Assembly (NCBI GenBank): GCA_963682025.1
Contig: OY821519.1
Coordinates: forward strand, 65,838,783 to 65,902,782
DNA: 64,000 bases
Direction: 5' to 3'
Source of the DNA: Cordilura impudica
Taxonomy: Eukaryota > Arthropoda > Insecta > Diptera > Scathophagidae
A program made the translations under genes and the position numbers. The stretch's first letter is position 1. The number at the start of each line of letters is the position of its first letter. The notes below the pieces were generated by a model. That model was not told where the DNA came from, did not search any database, and saw nothing but the letters and a program-made list of their open reading frames with translations. This document shows, piece after piece, positions 1 to 11,495 of the stretch.

Positions 1-290
1 ACACTTAAATAATTAACCCACCACTGCCACAGTGTTCCAAAATGTCATGATTATTGCATGATCTGTTAGGACTAAAATTAGCAGCATATTATCTTATTGG
101 TGGAATCTCAGATTTGATGTTTTAGGAAAAAAAAAGAATTGTTTTTCTCTTTAAGTAAATTACTTAGGCTCTTTTAAACAGGTTAAGTTTGATTTTTGCT
201 GTTAACGAAAGATATAGTGAACTATTTAAAATGTTCTAAATGTTCTTCTGACCACATTTAGATTATTTTTTAATCGATTTTTATTTATTA
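1..290. other. AT-rich stretch, no feature seen
   Basis: I see no coding frame, terminal repeat or recognisable element before the Helitron end at 291. Confidence 0.5.
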
Positions 291-657
291 CTAGCAGATT
301 CAAACGCTCGAAATTCGATTGCAATTTCTTGGCAGCTTTATTTTTCAATTTAGCCAATTCACAAACCAACACCTTTATGGTTTATTATTATTGTGAATGA
401 AGATAACAAACTCATTAACAGACACATTAACGAATTTAATAAAACACACATAGCGTATGTATAATTTTATGTATGTGTTAGTAGCAACTTTAAATGCAAT
501 TTACTCAAAATAAAGGAAAAAATTTAAAAATCTGTAAATCTGCAAAACGGCTAAAAAGAAATACCTTTCAAATAATATACGTTTGGTCAAAATCGGGATA
601 AAACGGTAGAACAAACCATCGGTCACAAAAAATCGCCTAGCCTATTAATATTATAGA
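291..657 (-). mobile_element. Non-autonomous Helitron, family H1, copy 1
   Basis: Read on the minus strand the element starts TCTATAATATTAATAGG (657 downward) and ends with a near-palindrome around CTCGAAATTCGA followed after about 10 bases by CTAG (291-294). The base before TC is A and the base after CTAG is T. TC start, short 3' hairpin, CTRR end and A^T insertion without duplication are the known Helitron hallmarks. There is no helicase ORF, so it depended on a partner. It lies directly at the start of the mini-me-type element at 664. Confidence 0.8.
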
Positions 658-663
658 TGTTCT

Positions 664-1411
664 TTACCACCACTATGTTTGGTTTGGGTATAATGACTTT
701 GTACTGCTGTTTGTAACTACCAAAAATATTTGACCTAGACCCATCTTTTATTATACCGATCGACTCAGAATCACCTTCTGAGTCGATTTAGCGATGTATA
801 TCCGTCTGACCGTCTGTCCGTCTATGGTCCATGTAAACCTTGTAATCACACTACAGGTCGCAAATATGAATATGTTTGAATGAAATTTGGCATATAAGCT
901 TTTATCGGCCATAGAATGAACGCTATTGAAATTGGTGGAATTCGGTCCATGTTCAGACCTAGTCCCCATACAAATGACCCCTATGAAATCGACTTAAATT
1001 GCCATAAGATCCAAATTATCATATAGATCTCGGTCAAATTGGGTTTGTGTGTATTCATTACATCCATTTATCAGTTGTTCAAAAACAAACCCCATATGGC
1101 AATTCTGTGTCATAGCCCCCATATAAAGCTGCTTCCCGATCTTCACTTAAATCTATCGAAAAAAAATATTGCACAGGTTTTTCTTAAATTTGGTTTGTAT
1201 ATGTTTTTGCCTTTATCAAATATGCTCAGGATCGGTCCATTTTTCAAACTAGTCCCCATATAAATATAGCTTCCGATATGAATTTTTCATATCTGCAGCC
1301 AAAAAAATAATAACAATGCCACTCAAATTTGGTTTATGCTTATTTTCTTTATCCGTTAGTTGGACCGCAGAGGTAGGGTCTCTCAGCCATGGTATAGGGT
1401 ATCGTACTTGT
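664..1411 (+). mobile_element. Mini-me/DINE-1-type element, family E, copy 1
   Basis: One copy of the commonest repeat here. It opens with TACCACCACTATG and the block TTTGTAACTACCAAAAATA, passes a short GTCY-rich stretch (about 800-830), and ends with TGGTATAGGGTATCG, the inverse of the TATACCCTATACCA start seen in better copies. GTCY microsatellites and a sub-terminal inverted repeat are known traits of dipteran mini-me/DINE-1 (Helentron-derived) elements. The usual 3' hairpin and CTTACTTGTT tail are mostly lost. No real coding capacity. Confidence 0.65.
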
Positions 1412-1422
1412 TTATTTACTTT

Positions 1423-1538
1423 CTTGTTTATTTATTTATTTATCTATTTTATTCGGTATCCCGTACAACAAGACATAAAAACGTATATTTAGTACAAAGT
1501 ATATGGCATTAAGGAAATTTAATTGACTATAACGATAA
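1423..1538 (-). mobile_element. 5'-truncated LINE 3' end
   Basis: A TTTA-repeat run followed by a GTACAACAAGA block matches the 3' end of the longer LINE at 3064-4970 (same block near 3100). On the minus strand this is a LINE tail ending in AAAT repeats. The Helitron at 1539 follows directly. Confidence 0.5.
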
Positions 1539-1870
1539 TCTATAATATTAATAGGCTAGGCGATTTCTAGTGACTGATGTTTTGTTCTACCGTTTTATCC
1601 CGATTTTGACCAAACGTATATTATTTGAAAGGAATTTCTTTTTAGCCGATTTGCAGATTTATCGATTTTTAAATTTTTCCTTTATTTAGAGTAAATTGCA
1701 TTTAAAGTTGCTACTAACACTGTTGATGTATTTGTTATAAAAATGAGTTTGTTTTTTGTGTTGATTTGTGAATTGGCTATAATTGATAAGCATACTTTTA
1801 GGGCCTTTATTTAATGAAAAAATAAAATTTCCTAGACTTTGCGCTCGAATTTCGAGGGCATTTAGAAACA
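1539..1870 (+). mobile_element. Helitron, family H1, copy 2 (3' end altered)
   Basis: Starts TCTATAATATTAATAGGC at 1539 after an A. The body follows the H1 consensus to a GCGCTCGAATTTCGAGGGC near-palindrome at 1841-1859, but the expected CTAG end is missing. Belongs to a subfamily with the AAATAAAATTTCCTA motif, shared with the copy at 14044. Confidence 0.7.
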
Positions 1871-2204
1871 TACACTTTCTTCTCTACCACGCACCAATGA
1901 AACAATATCAAAATTTGCATACAATATGTCTGAAAAAATGACGTCAAATATAATAAACTATTAAAATTTCGCTTGAGAGCAACATCTCTAATATGTATAA
2001 AAATTGCAACATGCAAACGATATGGCAACTCTTATGAAACTGAGAATAGGGAAATTGGAAGTATAAATGCATAAATATAAAAAAATAACGATGTTTGTTT
2101 GGACAGAGTTGCAACTTCTGAGATTAATACGAAGTAAAAGCTGTATGGTATGAAAACTAATTCTTAACCGCACTGCTCGTAGGCCTAACTTTAGGCGAGT
2201 GTGT

Positions 2205-2270
2205 TAGTTAAATCGCATGATCAAAAAGTGCAAATACGAGTGTATGTGAGATATAGGCAGGTTCAACTCT
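2205..2270 (+). promoter_or_regulatory. Possible Pol III A/B-box pair
   Basis: TAGTTAAATCG at 2205-2215 fits the A-box pattern and GGTTCAACTCT at 2260-2270 fits most of the B box, at tRNA-like spacing. The flanks do not fold as a tRNA. It might be an internal promoter of the small retroelement, but chance is quite possible. Confidence 0.25.
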
Positions 2271-2356
2271 CACGGCCGTCCTAGGTAGAAAAATTTCATA
2301 TAGAAACAATCCATTTAATTATAACGTACCAATTATCAATGTGTTCAATAAAATCA

Positions 2357-2387
2357 CTGATGAGGGCTGAACTGCCAGAAACCGGTC
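2357..2387 (+). ncRNA. Hammerhead-ribozyme-like motif 1
   Basis: CTGATGA (2357-2363), a weak stem II of GGC/GCC (2365-2367 with 2374-2376), GAAA (2378-2381) and a GTC cleavage triplet (2385-2387) occur in the order a hammerhead needs. The bases between, ACCGGT, are self-complementary, which would suit a stem III formed between two molecules. Stem I pairing is poor and stem II is only three pairs with a G-A mismatch, so this copy may be decayed. Confidence 0.45.
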
Positions 2388-2589
2388 TCGTCTCTACCAC
2401 GCACCATTGAAATAAATATAAATATTTTATTTACTAAAAAAAAAAAAAAACGATGGTGTGTAATTAATGTAATTTTCATGGAATTATTCAAGGGTGTTTT
2501 AGAAAGATCTTGAAAGATCTTGTAAAAAATTACACAAAAAATTTACTTTTAATCAAAAAAAAAAAAAAATATTTTATTCGAAAAATCAA

Positions 2590-3058
2590 CACAGCTGAAA
2601 ATGATTTCAGGCATATGGCCACTGCGGCTGTTCTTGATAAACCAGTGATTTTATGTAGCCCCATAGGAAATAATCGGAGGAGAATTGCCAGATTAATTTT
2701 TAGAAATAAAACTAGCGCCAAATTTTGATTTTAATAAGTCAATGGCAGCGGTAGCTGTATGAAACCATATCTCGCCCGGATTATATTTGCAAATAAAAAA
2801 ATCATTGACCATGGTGCGGTAACGATCTTCATTGATCGTATTGTGAGCTTTGGCTCCATTTTTGAAGAAGTAAGATCAGATGATGCCACCAGCGTATAAA
2901 CTGTGATGTAAAAGATGCACTTTTCTGGTTCTCATGGAGTCTGTAGGGTCTGTTGTGGATTGGTTTCATTCCATATGTGGCAATTTTGTTTATTATCACA
3001 CCCGTTAAGTCAAGAATTAACCTCACCGCTGAACGCATAAAACATCGGTCGGTTTGCA
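2590..3058 (-). pseudogene. DD41D-type mariner-superfamily transposase remnant, copy 2
   Basis: Minus-strand translation in shifting frames matches the transposase at 18661-19642. It covers the LTGxxxNKQ.cHIW region (about 3000), DLLKSKFG (about 2745), a broken PPRSCDLTALDYF region, KSLVYxx, and the C-terminal SGHMPEIIF (about 2610). Many frameshifts and stops; dead. The LINE tail at 3064 cuts into its 5' side. Confidence 0.7.
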
Positions 3059-3063
3059 ATCTT

Positions 3064-4970
3064 TATATTATTTATTTATTTATTTATTTAATTCCATTAC
3101 CTGTACAACAAGATAGAGTCTTATATTTAAAGTACAGGAACGTATTGCGTTACAAAGAAAACATTTTACAATATAATTAATTATTAACATAACATTTTTA
3201 GTGTAATATAACAATATTGATAAAAAATAGACTATTTAAAAAAGTCAAATAAAAAACTTTTGAAACTTTTAGCATTGCTGTTTTGTTGTTGACTTAGTGG
3301 AAGATTGTTCCAAAGACGAGCGGCATGTACATAAAACTACCATTCAGATACTAGGCATTGATGCCTTGGAATTACAATATTTCGGTTTCTTGGCGATTGG
3401 AAAAAACGGATTTTGTCAAATATATATTTGGGTGTTTGTCTGTTTATTATTTTATGCAAAAATGTAAGAGTGCGAATTTTCAACAGATTATCAAGAGAGA
3501 CCCCGTAAAGATTACTGGAAACAGAGGAAACATGATCAAATCTTCTCAATCCATACACATATCTTATAACATTATTAAACAAGACATTTAGTTTCCTGTT
3601 ACTAACTGCATCACAGCTTCCAAATAGCTCACACCCATACAATACGAAAAGGAATCAGATACATCTTGGCAAGTAAGGCCCTTATTTTTAAAGGGGTGAA
3701 ATACTGTGTGGACCAGACAGCTCGCAGTTTTGCATAAGTTTGACCAACCAGTGAATTTATATGATCAGTCCATGTCAAATTACTATTGAAAGTTATCCCT
3801 AGTTTTTTCGCCGTATTAACAATTTCAATTTTCTGGCCATTTAAAGCAATGTCTTCAGAAATGGTGAGATTTAAACTTTTTTTTTCGTATAACAATGCAT
3901 TTAGATTTCTGTGGATTAAAACGGAGTCCGTTAGCATTAGCCCAAAGGTAGATTCTGTTTAAGTCGTCATTTAGAAGGGTTACGCCTGAAGCAATATTCT
4001 GAACTGGGCTACTTAAAGTGAGTTGCACGTCATCTGCGTATGAATGTATCTTACAATTGGACCTAAACTGGAGCCCTGAGGCACTCCCCTAGTAAGGGAT
4101 AATCTACCTGACCATACACCGTTTACAAATACTGATTGTGTGCGGTTCGAAAGATATGATGATATAAGTTTGGTTGCTGTATCCGTAAATCTAAAAAAGT
4201 GTTTCAGTTTTCCAAGGAGTATATCATGGTCTACCGTATCGAAGGCCTTAGAATGGTCTAGAAGCACTAAAAAGTTAATATTTCCATTTTCCAATCCTTG
4301 CCTTATGTTCTCACTAAGTTCCACAAGAGCCGTAACGCAGCTATGGCTCTGACGAAAACCAGATTGCGTACTGCAAAGCAAATTATGTGTATTGACATAT
4401 GAAATCATTTGTTTATACAACAGTTTTTCCAAGACTTTCGATAGAAAAAACAATATGGCTATAGGTCTGACTTCTCCATTTGACTTAGGTAAGGGCACAA
4501 TTTTTGCATGTTTCCAGTTTAGCGGGTACAATCAAGACATTATAATAGTATTAAACAGATGAGTAACATACGGCAAAATCAGGGGTAGAAGTAATCTTAT
4601 AAATTTTGGGTGTAAGTTACCACTGCCCATTGCATTTGATTTTATTAAAGAGCACATTGAAATAACGTCATTTTGAGTTACGCAAAAAAATTGAAAATGT
4701 TCGCTGATTAACCTGTTATCTGTATTTACGGTGTCTGAGGAAAAATTATAAAAATTGGAATTTGCTTTAATTACAGGTGCGTTGGTTCTGTTAAGCATAT
4801 TTGCATCTACTTGGCAAGCAATGTTGTTGTTCGCATTACCAATTCATATTTCGCGAATAGTACTCCAAGTCTGTCGAGAACTGATCGCAGTGCTAAACCG
4901 TTTGGAATAATATTCGGTTTTAGCATATCTGATATGTCTATTAACATTTTTCCTACACTCCAATCAGCGA
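3064..4970 (-). pseudogene. LINE (Jockey/CR1-type) reverse transcriptase, decayed
   Basis: A 5'-truncated non-LTR retrotransposon read on the minus strand. From about 4960 there is a pre-RT segment (SRQTWSTIREI, then MGSGNLHPKFIRLLLPLILP). The RT follows at 4531-4080: WKHAKIVPLPKSNGEVRPIA, QSGFRQSHSCVTALVEL, LLDHSKAFDTVDHDIL and GVPQGSSLGPI. The catalytic SYADDVQL lies at 4029-4040 in a shifted frame, with the segment usually between GPI and YADD deleted. The thumb and C-terminal region (LGITFNSNLTW, then FNNVIRYVYGLRR) run to 3337, and a 3' UTR ends in AAAT repeats at about 3064-3085. Several frameshifts; non-functional. The exact clade is not resolved. Confidence 0.85.
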
Positions 4971-4989
4971 AATAAAGACGCATATAGTG

Positions 4990-5573
4990 GTCCCGTGGCT
5001 TTAATTTCTACACCAGCTGGATCTTACATGGATGTAGACTCAGATATTTGTGGACGGACAGAGTCCAAATTGCTGCGAACGACAACGAATCAATAAATTT
5101 GGATCTTCTTACACACTTTCGTTTACAGCGCACAGTGGCTGAGAATCGTTTTTCATTGGCCAAAATTCTGCAACTTTTGAACCGATCAAAATATTTTAGT
5201 AATTTTAATGGATAGATATTTAGTTGAACTTGAGTCAGTTTTAATTTCATTAAAATTGATGGTGTACTTTTTAAGGAATTCTAGGTCAATGTTGAACTTT
5301 TCATTTTTTTTTTAACTTTTAGCGTGAAATATGGGTTTTCTATTTTTTTATTTATTAAAAAATGTCATACTTGGATTTTAAAAATAATTATAAGCATTTT
5401 TTGTAATAACGGTTTTTTTTAATGTTTACACTCAAAAAAATTTTTACACTCAAAATAAAAAAAGTAAAATCAACTGGAAATGTTGCTATTACTACTGAAG
5501 TATTAAAAATGGTTTACTCTCAATTTTGTAAATTACACTCAAAGAATATTTACACTTAAAAATACGATAGTAA
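4990..5573. other. Unassigned, AT-rich
   Basis: 5008-5250 has somewhat higher complexity but no protein similarity I recognise. From about 5425 to 5560 the motif TTTACACTCAAA recurs four times in an A/T-rich setting, probably a degenerate short repeat. Confidence 0.3.
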
Positions 5574-5926
5574 TCTATAATATTAATGGGCTACGCAATT
5601 TCTTGTGACCGAAGTTTTGTTCTATCGTTTTATCCCAATTTTGACCAAACGTATATTATTTGAAAGGTATTTCTTTTTAGCCGTTTTGCAGATTTACAGA
5701 TTTTTAAATTTTTTCCTTTATTTTGTGTAAATTGCATTTAAAATTGCTACTAACATAAATAATAATTATAAATATAAATTATATAAAGCCATGTGTTTAT
5801 TTATTAAATTTGTTAATGTGTTTGTTAACTTCATTCACAATAATAATAAACCATAAAAGTGTTGATTTGTGAATTGGCTAAGTTGAAAAATAAAGCTACC
5901 TAGAAATTGCACTCGAATTTCGCTAG
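5574..5926 (+). mobile_element. Helitron, family H1, copy 3
   Basis: Starts TCTATAATATTAATGGGC at 5574 after A and ends CTAG (5923-5926) before T. The body matches other H1 copies (TTTGAAAGGTATTTCTTTTTAG, TTTAAAATTGCTACTAACA). The 3' hairpin has lost one arm: ACTCGAATTTCG runs straight into CTAG. Confidence 0.8.
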
Positions 5927-6009
5927 TATTACCTAATAGTCTTGATATTACTACAGAAAAATTTATAATTTTTTTCTGTCAAATTTGTTAGTTTTACAAA
6001 ACAAATCTG

Positions 6010-6270
6010 CTGAACATTAGCGCAATGATTCATCGATAACATCTTTAAGTTTCCGCCTCTTAGATCTATCGCTGCAGTTGTCCAATGATTTGCGTGGTCT
6101 TCCAGCCTTATCTTGCTTCGCTGTTTCTGCAGCGACAGTAAGATGGCCTTCTAACCAGTTTGCACTTTTTATATAAAAATTTTGTTTGCTGTAGCTAACT
6201 TTTTTGTAGCGCTTTTTTTTAATGCTTTGACGAAGTTAGAGAATTGCTCTTGTATTTCGATGCTACACGA
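6010..6270 (-). pseudogene. Fragment of a transposon-derived protein
   Basis: A minus-strand frame gives KSANWLEGHLTVAAE, then an AT-hook-like GRPRKSLDN and CSDRSKRRKLKDVIDE before a stop. The GRPxKxxxxxSxRSKRRK pattern is one I associate with an uncharacterised transposon-derived protein family in arthropods and cnidarians; this recollection needs a search. The more C-terminal part of the same family appears at 52325-53470. Confidence 0.4.
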
Positions 6271-6389
6271 ATTTAAGTTTAAACATCTTCCTGGTTTTTG
6301 TTCCTAAAATACTCTTCGGCCAATTCGTTTTCTGAATATTTTTATTTATTCAAATTCTTATAAGCTTTTTCATAAGCCATCATAATATG

Positions 6390-6640
6390 TTTCTAGGTAA
6401 AATAAAAAGGTAAGAAAATGACATTAGTGCATTACTACCTAAAATAATACATTAAAAAACCCACTATACAAATGAATTACCTGTGTGTGTTCTCTTTACT
6501 ATTTCCATTAGTGCATTGTTAGGTAAAATAAAAAGGTATAAAAATGGTATAATAATAAAAAACCCAGGTTACAAATGAATTACATCCTCTATGTATATAA
6601 AAGGGTAGGATATTTTGTAAGCAGATATCATTACTGGTAA
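6390..6640. repeat. Tandem duplication, about 125-bp unit
   Basis: TAGGTAAAATAAAAAGGTA occurs near 6393 and 6518, each followed by similar sequence including a conserved ACAAATGAATTAC. Two diverged copies side by side; no coding potential. Confidence 0.45.
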
Positions 6641-7065
6641 TATAACAAATAATGACTATTGTAAGCTATAAAATACCTAAAGCACAAATTTAACACACCA
6701 TTGTATACTTATAGGGCTGTTTAAATTACCGTAATTTGAAATTTTTTTGACTAGTTTCATAAAATTGAAAAGAGTGTTCTATCCAAGGGTCATCATGGGT
6801 ACCGGGTGGTATACGTTTCTTGTTCCCTTTTGTTCCCTAGAAGTTCTATTCCACTAAAGTTTAAATTTGACACAAACATAGTAGTTTAATAAATATTTCA
6901 TAACGTCCCTAATATTAAACGGTAGGGTTGTGACCACTTACAACAACTAAAGACTGCAAACCTACCAACCTTGTAAAGAAGACCGCAGGTCATTATCGAC
7001 GTAAGCTTGCGAGTAGTAACCATTAATTTTGATTAAAAAAAAAAAACAAAAAAATCACCTTTTTC
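6640..7065. other. No feature seen
   Basis: Mixed AT-rich sequence without a recognisable element. Confidence 0.3.
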
Positions 7066-7069
7066 TGAG

Positions 7070-7443
7070 ATTAGGAAAAAGCTGAGTTTGACGGCACACC
7101 ACGTCCACAATTAACAATAGTTTAACCTAATTTTTTGGCCAATGAAATCAAAATTGTAGCCACAGTGCAACGGTGGTATTCTCTTCAGTACGCACATTCC
7201 GACGTGTTGGTGTTATTGCATCACTTAGAGAGTATGTGGTATGAAAGCTATTCACAGTTCGAAGGATGGCTTGCTCACGATGGATGGATGGCTTGTTGAA
7301 GTGTAGATATATTCATGATGATTTGCCAGAGTATACTGATTATAATTGTCAAAATGTGTGAGAGTACGACTGTTCTTTTGATAGCTATCTCTTTCGTAAG
7401 TTCTATTTAAGCAAAAAAAAAAAAACACCCTGTACAAACTCAA
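7070..7443 (-). pseudogene. DD41D-type transposon, 5' end fragment, copy 3
   Basis: On the minus strand the terminus ACAGGGTGTTTTT (7435 downward) is followed by AAATAGAACTTACGAAAG, matching the left end of the element at 18565. A decayed N-terminal helix-turn-helix region follows (SKPSFELxxxF, then RTEENTTVALW near 7180). It shows what the family's outer end looks like. Confidence 0.55.
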
Positions 7444-7457
7444 CTAAGATTGTAAAA

Positions 7458-7779
7458 TCTATAATATTAATACGCTAGACGATTTCTTGTGACCGATGTT
7501 TTGTTCTACCATTTTATACCGATTTTGACCAAACGTATATTATTTGAGAGGTATTTCCTTTTAGCCGTTTTGCAGATTTACAGATTCTTAAATTTTTTAC
7601 TTTATTTTGATTAAATTGCATTTAAAGTTGCTACTAACACATACATAAAATTATACATATGCTATGTGTGTTTTATTAAATTTGTTAAACCATAAAAGTG
7701 TTGGTTTATGAATTGGCTAAGTTGAAATATAAGGCTGCCTTGAAATAGCACTCGAAATTCGAGTGCTGGAATCTGCTAG
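7458..7779 (+). mobile_element. Helitron, family H1, copy 4
   Basis: Starts TCTATAATATTAATACGC after A, ends CTAG before T. It has the best 3' hairpin of the family: GCACTCGAAATTCGAGTGC, a 9-bp stem with one loop base, then nine bases and CTAG. Internally deleted relative to copy 3. Confidence 0.85.
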
Positions 7780-8930
7780 TATTTTATTACTAGTTTCTGC
7801 TTAAAAATAAAACACAAAAAATAATGAATTCATTACAATTAAATAAGAACTAAATAAATATAAAATAGATAAAATCAAACGATATGATTTTCCACCCAGA
7901 AGTTGTATGCACAGATTGTTTGTATTTTTTTTTTAAAAATTTTATTCAAAAACCTTTACCATACCGCTACAAAATTTGCAATTATGTTACACTTTTGCTT
8001 CTCATTGTATATATTTATATATATTTTTTTTAAACACACTGTCTTGTATTTAAACATCGTGTTTACTTTCAATAGAACCCTCAAAGCATTTAGCAGGTGC
8101 GTTATTTACCAAAACAAAACATTTTTAAATCGATGCCAAAGTCATGATATGATTGAAGATACAGCAACAAAATTGTGTCAACCTAACAACCAAACCCATA
8201 AATTTCTTTAAACACTTACATATACTCGTATGTACTCATACTCATATTCAAATGTAAGTCAATATTTTGTAAACTTTTTTAAAGAAAAAAAAAATCATAA
8301 ATAATCTTAATTGATTGATTATCTTCTTCTAATCAATTAAAGAAGGAAAAATTAAAAATTGTCGCCCAGATATGTACAAATCGTTGACTTACTTTTTAGT
8401 TGCTAATATTGCTATTTTTTTTTTGCTTTCTATCCAACCTAAGTAAACTTTACATTTAAGTTTTATTTGTTCTTTCAAAACATTATTATTATTATCTCAG
8501 TCTATTTGGTGTTTAGGTGTTATATACTTCCTTATGTTTATTTGTAGTGTAATTATTTATATGCATTTAAATTGTTGTATTTATACTTAAACTATAACTA
8601 TAAAGAAAATGTGTTTTATTTTATTTACATTTTTCATTTCTGTATTGTCCACATGATTCAGGTGGGCATATAAATTTGTTATTCGGTTTGTAACTATTTG
8701 AATTATATATGGGGAATTCCATTAATTATATACATAAAGTATAACACTTTAATTCCAAAATATAGATTTTTCAATGTTTAATTTGCGAACTATTGCACAA
8801 ATAACCGATGTACTTCCAATAACATGATTTTTATATATTTTTTTTTTCAATTTAAACGATTTACCGTCGCACAGCTCAGCTGATATTAAGTAACAGACAA
8901 ACTTAAATTTAGATAATAAAGAACAAAAAA
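7780..8930. other. No feature seen, very AT-rich
   Basis: Runs of A or T and no conserved frame. I see no element ends here. Confidence 0.35.
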
Positions 8931-9644
8931 ATAGTTATTTGAGGTATTCAATTATATCGGGCTTTACTTTCAATACATTACAATTAAAATCAATGAAATT
9001 GTGTAACACATTGCAATCATGACAAATTCTGCGGAAAGGATAAGAATTAGTCCCAAAATAGTCTAAGTAAAGCGGATTACAATGTCTTGTGAATCTAAAA
9101 GGTATGTCAACATCACCATTTGAAAGGCTGAATATAAAGGTAGCACCCAGCATGGTCCTCATACTCTTAAAAGTTGGAAGTCTGATAAGCCAACCACGTA
9201 GACAGAACAGCAAAAGCTTTTTCAAATTTGGCGGAACCTGATAATACGGATTCCATTTTATTGAAGCGTATTCCAAAATTGGTCTTATGTGCGCTGTATT
9301 AAGCTGTTTAGTAACATATGGATCAGAGTAGATCTTGCCATATTAACAATCATACTAATATGACCAGTTTCCTAGCCATAAGTATACCTTATTCCAGAAT
9401 TGCTTGAATGGTATTCAATACTATTCCATTAATGCAATACTCGTCAGAAATTATTCCTCTTCTGTAAAATACCATTTCTTAGGATCCAGTTGTATTAAGT
9501 TCACATTAAACCATTCAACTAATAAATCAAGCTCACGCTAAAGAGTAATATGACTATTTACTCGTATGTCATTGAAACTGTACAATCATCTACATACATA
9601 AACACGTTGCAATTCGAAATTACAGCCGGAAGATCATTTGCGAA

Positions 9645-11495
9645 TAGTAATAATCTAGCCCATAAAAACAAAGTTTTTATTAAGATTCTTTCTCTCCTTT
9701 TACATATGAGTTTTGAATCTCTCCGTGACTGTGCGTGACTTTGCGTGACTATTTTAAAATTAATCTTTGGTCATAACAAGTCTATGCACCAAGTTTCAGA
9801 TTGATTGGATTAGGGGAAATGGGGTTTAAATGACAACGTGACTACGCGCGACAGTGTGTGACTACATATACCAAAATTAAACTGTGGCCACAACAAGTCT
9901 ATGGACAAAGTTTCAGATCGATCGGATGAGGGGAAGTGAGGTTTTAATCTCCCCATGACTGTGCGTGACTATGCCAATGTTAACCTTTTTTCACAGCAAG
10001 TCTAGCGACCAAATCTTAGTCGATCGGATAAGGGAAAATGGGTTTTAAAGCACTCCGTGACTGTGCATGAGTATGTGTGGCTACCTCAAATTAATCTTAA
10101 GTCACAACAAGACTATTGGCCAAGTTTCAAATCAATTGGATGAGGGGGAATGGGGTTGCCCCATAAGTCATATGGGTTTTACGTGCGTGCCTGTCTTGTC
10201 AACTTAACCACACAGTGTTTTTAGCACTAGGTGAGATACAATGCGTCCACCGGCGCCCCTTTCTCAGATGGATAGCAAGCTAGTAGAGATGATTTGGCAC
10301 ACTCTCCTACCTTTGCTATTGGGTTGGCCCGATCTAAACGCCGTCTACTCTATGGGTCGTAAAACTCAATTGAATGCAACTCCACATCGAACTATGTTCT
10401 TCCCGCGATTTTGGGCTACCACAGCCACCACGAAACTCCCCGAGGGTCCGTTCCCAAAAAAGCTATTTAAGGGTACAACACGTTGTTGTCGGTCATCAGC
10501 AGCACTTGCAAAAACACATACCTTCGCAAACCGCACATTTGCCTACTACGTTCGTTCTTACTAGCTGTTATAATCAGGTGGCCCTGATATGTACAACGTT
10601 CCGTACCAACTTTTCAACCGATATCCGTCTCATCCGCGAAACGCTGTATTGTCAAATGACTCAAGCACCCTTGGACTCGTCTTCCATCCGACCCTCTTGC
10701 CTACTAATGCTACCGTAATGGTTATCTATGCTAGGATTGGTACTCGCTCACCCATTCACAGCTTCGAAATTTCCGACTCATGCCTTCATCCTTCTACTAC
10801 GTTCCGAACTTACTAATCGGCGCCATCATGCTAGATAATGCTTACGTCAACGTTCCGTACTGCGTTTTTCAACTGATCTCCGACTCGTCTTGGACGCTGT
10901 ATTGACATGTTCACCTGCCTCAAACGCCTTTGACTTGTCTTCGACCCACAGTCTCGCTCAAATACCTCCGTCATGGTATCTTGTCAGGATCACTGACGCA
11001 CCCACACCCGGCCTCCTTTTCGCTCATGTAACATCTTTACTAACATTTGCATCTTGCGACACCAACACAATTATGCGATGTGACACCCATTTCATCTGGT
11101 AGGTTTTGACACCTCCAGTTTTATGTTTTGCTTGTGCTGCCTTTGACTTTGGCAACGCTATGAGGTAACCTTGGGCTCATAGCTCACCCGTGGTACCTAT
11201 TTATAGCCTCATGTAAGGATTCGTTGCCAGTCTGGCCACATACTAGCCGCTACCAAGTTATTCCCCAAATAGAATAGTACTTGTTGGACCTGACCTTAAC
11301 CTTTAGCCGCTAGGAATAATCACCAGAATTAACTGGCTTTGCCTAGCGTTTCCCGGGAGCACCTAGGCATGGGCGAAGTATCAACCGTCACTGGCGAACC
11401 AGTAGCTTTATGATACAACTTTGCTCCCGGGATTGCCCCATGGCAGACAGATAGACAGACAGAGATTATGAGTTAAAAGAAAGAGTTTAAAACCA
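9645..11495 (+). mobile_element. GTCY-type element, family D, copy 1 (interrupted)
   Basis: Left part 9645-10162 starts ACAAAGTTTTTATTAA and holds about four diverged units of roughly 100 bp. Each unit carries CTCCGTGACTGTGCGTGACT and CAAGTTTCAGATCGATCGGA. The right part, 11436-11495, has GACAGACAGATTATGAGTTAAA. Other copies: 34705-35170, 45058-45215, 48306-48775, 54655-55040. In those the two parts are contiguous, so 10163-11435 is foreign. It sits inside the LINE at 8930-12330. Confidence 0.65.
10163..11435 (+). mobile_element. GC-richer insert, possible solo LTR
   Basis: About 1.27 kb of visibly higher GC than its surroundings. It interrupts family D copy 1 and is flanked by the direct repeat TTGCCCCAT (10156-10164 and 11433-11441). 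The intact site in the copy at 45058 reads GGTTGCCCCATGGC. It has no long conserved frame. CTATTTAAGGG at about 10464 followed by TCGGTCATCAGCAG could be an LTR-type promoter. A solo LTR of a gypsy-like element is my best guess; because the repeat is ambiguous I cannot place its termini exactly. Confidence 0.4.

Larger units (their letters stand above)
1878..2450 (+). mobile_element. Small poly(A)-tailed retroelement with ribozyme-like motif
   Basis: About 570 bp ending in a run of A at about 2437-2450, so it was probably inserted by reverse transcription. It carries a hammerhead-like motif at 2357-2387. The predicted cleavage falls after 2387, and the bases that follow (TCGTCTCTACCACGCACC) recur almost exactly at 1878, the apparent 5' end. 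An element whose RNA began at a self-cleaved end and continued into a second partial unit would look like this. Hammerheads in terminal repeats are known from Penelope-like elements and retrozymes; assignment to either is inference. There is no ORF of note. Confidence 0.5.

Noticed and set aside
2198..2290. tRNA gene
   Set aside because: A- and B-box-like motifs are present, but no acceptor, anticodon or T stem can be drawn.
10241..11102. Four overlapping plus-strand open frames
   Set aside because: They lie in the GC-richer LTR-like insert, overlap in different frames and show no conserved motif; higher GC removes stops.
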